A DNA stretch of 7,490 nucleotides from Aquificaceae bacterium. GTDB taxonomy: Bacteria; Aquificota; Aquificia; Aquificales; Aquificaceae. The position numbers were made by a program, and so were the translations under genes. Shown here piece after piece: positions 5,615 to 7,490 of the stretch; within the stretch, counting starts at the first letter, position 1; the number at the start of each line of letters is the position of its first letter. The notes beneath the pieces are model-generated. The model saw only the letters and a program-made list of their open reading frames with translations, was not told the origin of the DNA and made no database searches. Location: contig JALSTO010000297.1 of NCBI GenBank assembly GCA_026983685.1, forward strand, positions 1 to 7,490. The letters are read 5' to 3'.

Positions 5615-7490
5615 TTTTCTATCCACAGTATTATCTTGCCGGAAGCCCCTCCTCCGCCCGGCAAGGTTGGAGGTGCCTCTGGTGTTGTCCCGGTGAACCA
5701 TTCGGTGGCACTACCGCTCTCATTAACAAAACTACTACCACCCACAACCTCTATATTGCCTCTTGAGAGCTGGAGCAGGACTGCAAGCTCATCGGGAGGG
5801 CTTGCTATGAAGTTGGGACAGCTTGTATCAAAGAGACCTGCTCCCGTGGCACAGTTCAATCCCCAAAGACGCGACCTTCCACCGAAACCGCAGAGATTTC
5901 CTGTAGGCTGGGTGGTGGCAAAGAAGACTACATCGTAGTTTGAGACTGCGGGGTCTGAGATGAGTCTCTCTTTGGAATAATCTGTGTCCTTCGGAGCGAG
6001 TTCCCTCTTCCAGGCAAAGGTTCCTGTTCCGCCGGAGAGCTCTGTGCAGGCATCTGTTGAGTTCTTCGCCGAATTTATATTACAGCTACCTCCGGTAAGG
6101 CAGTCATCTATGCGAACTCCGTAGAGCTTTTCTGTATCCGTAGCGTTCTGTCCCGGCTCGTCGTCCTTGTAAAACCACCTGCCCGTTCCGAAGAATATGT
6201 AGTTCATGCCAAAGCACTTCATGTATTCAACCTTTGCAGTTACGGGCTCAATAGCGCTGTTGAACACCTTTACCACATTCCATGGATTTGTAGGATCAGA
6301 CGGGTTTGCGCCAGTTATCTTAACTCCGAGAACATTCCCTTGCCAAGTGCTTCCGGATTTTTTGTTCACACCGAAGAAGACCATATCCGTGTTTCCATCG
6401 TTGTTGTAATCTATACCTTCAGTGAAGAGTCGTCCTCCGAAGGTATTGTTGAAGGAAGAAAGGGTGCTGTCCTCAATTATGGTGTAGCCAGTGGATAGAG
6501 AAACAGACGTTGAACTTCCTGTGATTATATACTTTGAGGCGACTTTGAAATTGCTGTCCAGCTCAAGCACAAATATCTTCAGGTCCTGATCGGATTCACC
6601 ACAGGTGGTCGTTGGACCCGAGAGGAACATAACGAAGTGTTTGCCGTTTACCGTTATATGGGCAGGTCCGGAAAAGCTGAAACCGAGGTCTGGATGGGAA
6701 AACTCCCACAGGAATTTAGGCTTTTTAGGATCAGTTATATCAAGGGCGAAGTAAGAGGATAAACCAACGCAGCTCTCGGGAGCCGTCAGATCACAGGTGT
6801 CGGATGGCGGGTTTTCGCAGTTTGCGGTATTACAACCGCACCCACCGCCCAGTCTCATGCCTCCTATGAGTATGGCGGTTTCCGGCACACCATCCCCATT
6901 CTTATCAATCCTCATAACGTAAGGTTGCATATCAACAATGTACCTGTGGTTGTAGGTCGGGTCTGCCAGATACCTCAGATACGGCAAAGCGTTCTTTGGT
7001 ATGAAAGCCCACTCTTCCCTTCCTATCTTTGTAGTTGTACAGCTACCTGTGGATTCGTCGCATATCTTGACAACGTCGTTGGTGGACAGACCATCAATCC
7101 GAAGGGCTCCCAGCCTGAAGGCATGAAGCATACCATCGTTTGCACCAACAAAGACCATCCCGTAGGTGCCGTAATCAACTATCGCGGGTGTTGAGTAAAC
7201 TATGTCCCCGAGCTTCCACACATTTCCAGAGCTATCAACCCTCCTGTCCCTGCATCCATCTATGTGCTCACCCCGTACAAACCTTATGAGGTTTTCGTAA
7301 GGATCTCCTCCAGCGCTTGATAGGCAGGAGGGAAGGGTCGTTCCCATATACTGGTCAAAGGCATTTTTGTTTGTCACGGTAAACTCTAAAAGGGCATCGT
7401 TCCCTGCGTTATCCTGACCTATTGCATATATAGTCCTTGTAGAAGGGTCTCTGTCTTTGAGCTTTTTACCGGCTTCCCATACGTCATATA
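5611..7490 (-). CDS. pilY1: PilY1-like pilus tip adhesin, C-terminal beta-propeller part (5' end outside window)
   Basis: The frame is open to the window edge; 625 complete codons are visible and the true start lies beyond. The first visible residues, WEAGKKLKDRDPSTRTIYAI (7420-7479), match the PilY1 stretch just before the propeller, so the GTG at 7377 is not a start. Family hallmarks follow in order: KLGDIVYSTPAIVDYG, VFVGANDGMLHAF, EEWAFIPKNALPYLRYLADP, HRYIVDMQPYV, GGMRLGGG, YFALDITDP, FGTGRWFY, and a tail ending GKIILWIEK. PilY1 sits at the pilus tip or cell surface, where it promotes adhesion and opposes retraction. Two Asp-rich calcium-type loops are present, at 6880-6906 and 6385-6411. 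The visible part has at least 17 cysteines, five of them in a short insertion at 6769-6840. It overlaps the fimT-like gene by 4 nt. An N-terminal von Willebrand-type domain, common in the family, cannot be checked here. Confidence 0.92.
   Translation of the reverse strand, partial: YDVWEAGKKLKDRDPSTRTIYAIGQDNAGNDALLEFTVTNKNAFDQYMGTTLPSCLSSAGGDPYENLIRFVRGEHIDGCRDRRVDSSGNVWKLGDIVYSTPAIVDYGTYGMVFVGANDGMLHAFRLGALRIDGLSTNDVVKICDESTGSCTTTKIGREEWAFIPKNALPYLRYLADPTYNHRYIVDMQPYVMRIDKNGDGVPETAILIGGMRLGGGCGCNTANCENPPSDTCDLTAPESCVGLSSYFALDITDPKKPKFLWEFSHPDLGFSFSGPAHITVNGKHFVMFLSGPTTTCGESDQDLKIFVLELDSNFKVASKYIITGSSTSVSLSTGYTIIEDSTLSSFNNTFGGRLFTEGIDYNNDGNTDMVFFGVNKKSGSTWQGNVLGVKITGANPSDPTNPWNVVKVFNSAIEPVTAKVEYMKCFGMNYIFFGTGRWFYKDDEPGQNATDTEKLYGVRIDDCLTGGSCNINSAKNSTDACTELSGGTGTFAWKRELAPKDTDYSKERLISDPAVSNYDVVFFATTQPTGNLCGFGGRSRLWGLNCATGAGLFDTSCPNFIASPPDELAVLLQLSRGNIEVVGGSSFVNESGSATEWFTGTTPEAPPTLPGGGGASGKIILWIEK
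6385..6411 (-). other. Asp-rich calcium-type loop in PilY1 (second)
   Basis: DYNNDGNTD followed by MVFFG matches the D-x-N-x-D-G-x-x-D pattern that precedes a propeller strand in PilY1 proteins. In characterised PilY1 proteins such 9-residue sites bind calcium and control pilus extension against retraction. All liganding positions are intact here. Confidence 0.75.
6769..6840 (-). other. Cysteine-rich insertion in the PilY1 propeller
   Basis: Between the conserved GGMRLGGG and YFALDITDP segments, where the family usually has only a few residues, there is a stretch of about 24 residues. It has five cysteines (spacings C-x-C, then 4, 7 and 7 residues between the next ones) and little hydrophobic content. 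It is probably a disulfide-bonded surface loop. Confidence 0.6.
6880..6906 (-). other. Asp-rich calcium-type loop in PilY1 (first)
   Basis: DKNGDGVPE followed by TAILIGG fits D-x-N-x-D-G-x-x-D/E, with Glu in the last liganding position instead of the usual Asp. It stands before a propeller strand, as PilY1 calcium sites do. Binding is inferred from the motif. Confidence 0.65.

Noticed and set aside
5615..5701. 29-codon upstream extension of the fimT-like frame
   Set aside because: It lies within pilY1 codons, is rich in Arg and does not resemble a prepilin leader; MKRG before ITLIE is a complete leader on its own.
7375..7377. GTG as a start for pilY1
   Set aside because: The frame continues open to the window edge, and the 37 codons upstream encode a recognisable PilY1 segment (WEAGKKLKDRDPSTRTIYAI), so this GTG is an internal Val.

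Overview
The window is a type IV pilus (T4P) locus, densely packed and entirely coding. Two gene blocks meet tail to tail near 3347. The proteins are rich in Lys, Glu, Ile and Val, and AGG/AGA arginine and ATA isoleucine codons are heavily used. Strong purine-rich Shine-Dalgarno sites and very tight gene spacing add to a picture of a Gram-negative, probably thermophilic, bacterium of the Aquificota type (relatives of Aquifex, Hydrogenobacter, Thermocrinis). That placement is an inference from composition and gene style; no taxonomic marker is present.

Plus strand, 1-3346: the pilMNOPQ alignment and secretin operon. It runs from the last 15 codons of a PilM-like protein (1-48) through pilN (50-694) and pilO (695-1402) to a very small secreted protein in the pilP position (1413-1634) and a PilQ-type secretin (1631-3346). 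Genes are 0-10 nt apart or overlap by 4 nt, so they are almost certainly co-transcribed. PilM, PilN and PilO would form the inner-membrane platform that links the cytoplasmic motor to the outer-membrane PilQ pore. The PilP slot holds a 73-residue protein with no lipoprotein cysteine, and the secretin has a GspD-like N-terminal layout with no AMIN region.

Minus strand, 7490-3349: the minor pilin and tip adhesin operon, transcribed pilY1 (C-terminal 625 residues only, gene open at the window edge) - fimT/gspH-like - pilV-like - pilW-like - pilX-like. All four small proteins carry type III prepilin signals. Together with PilY1 they would form the complex that primes pilus assembly and sits at the tip. 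PilW carries two canonical EF-hand-type calcium loops, and PilY1 carries two shorter Asp-rich calcium-type loops. The extracellular proteins are rich in cysteine.

The two operons end 2 nt apart at a perfect 14-nt palindrome made by their two GAG-TAA ends, so neither has room for its own terminator outside the other's coding sequence. There is no intergenic stretch longer than 10 nt, and no promoter, RNA gene, CRISPR array or mobile element was seen. I see a well-known system with some unusual parts rather than a wholly new system. The parts most worth checking are the mini-PilP, the EF-hand pair in PilW, the GspD-like secretin, the basic loop in PilO and the convergent junction.
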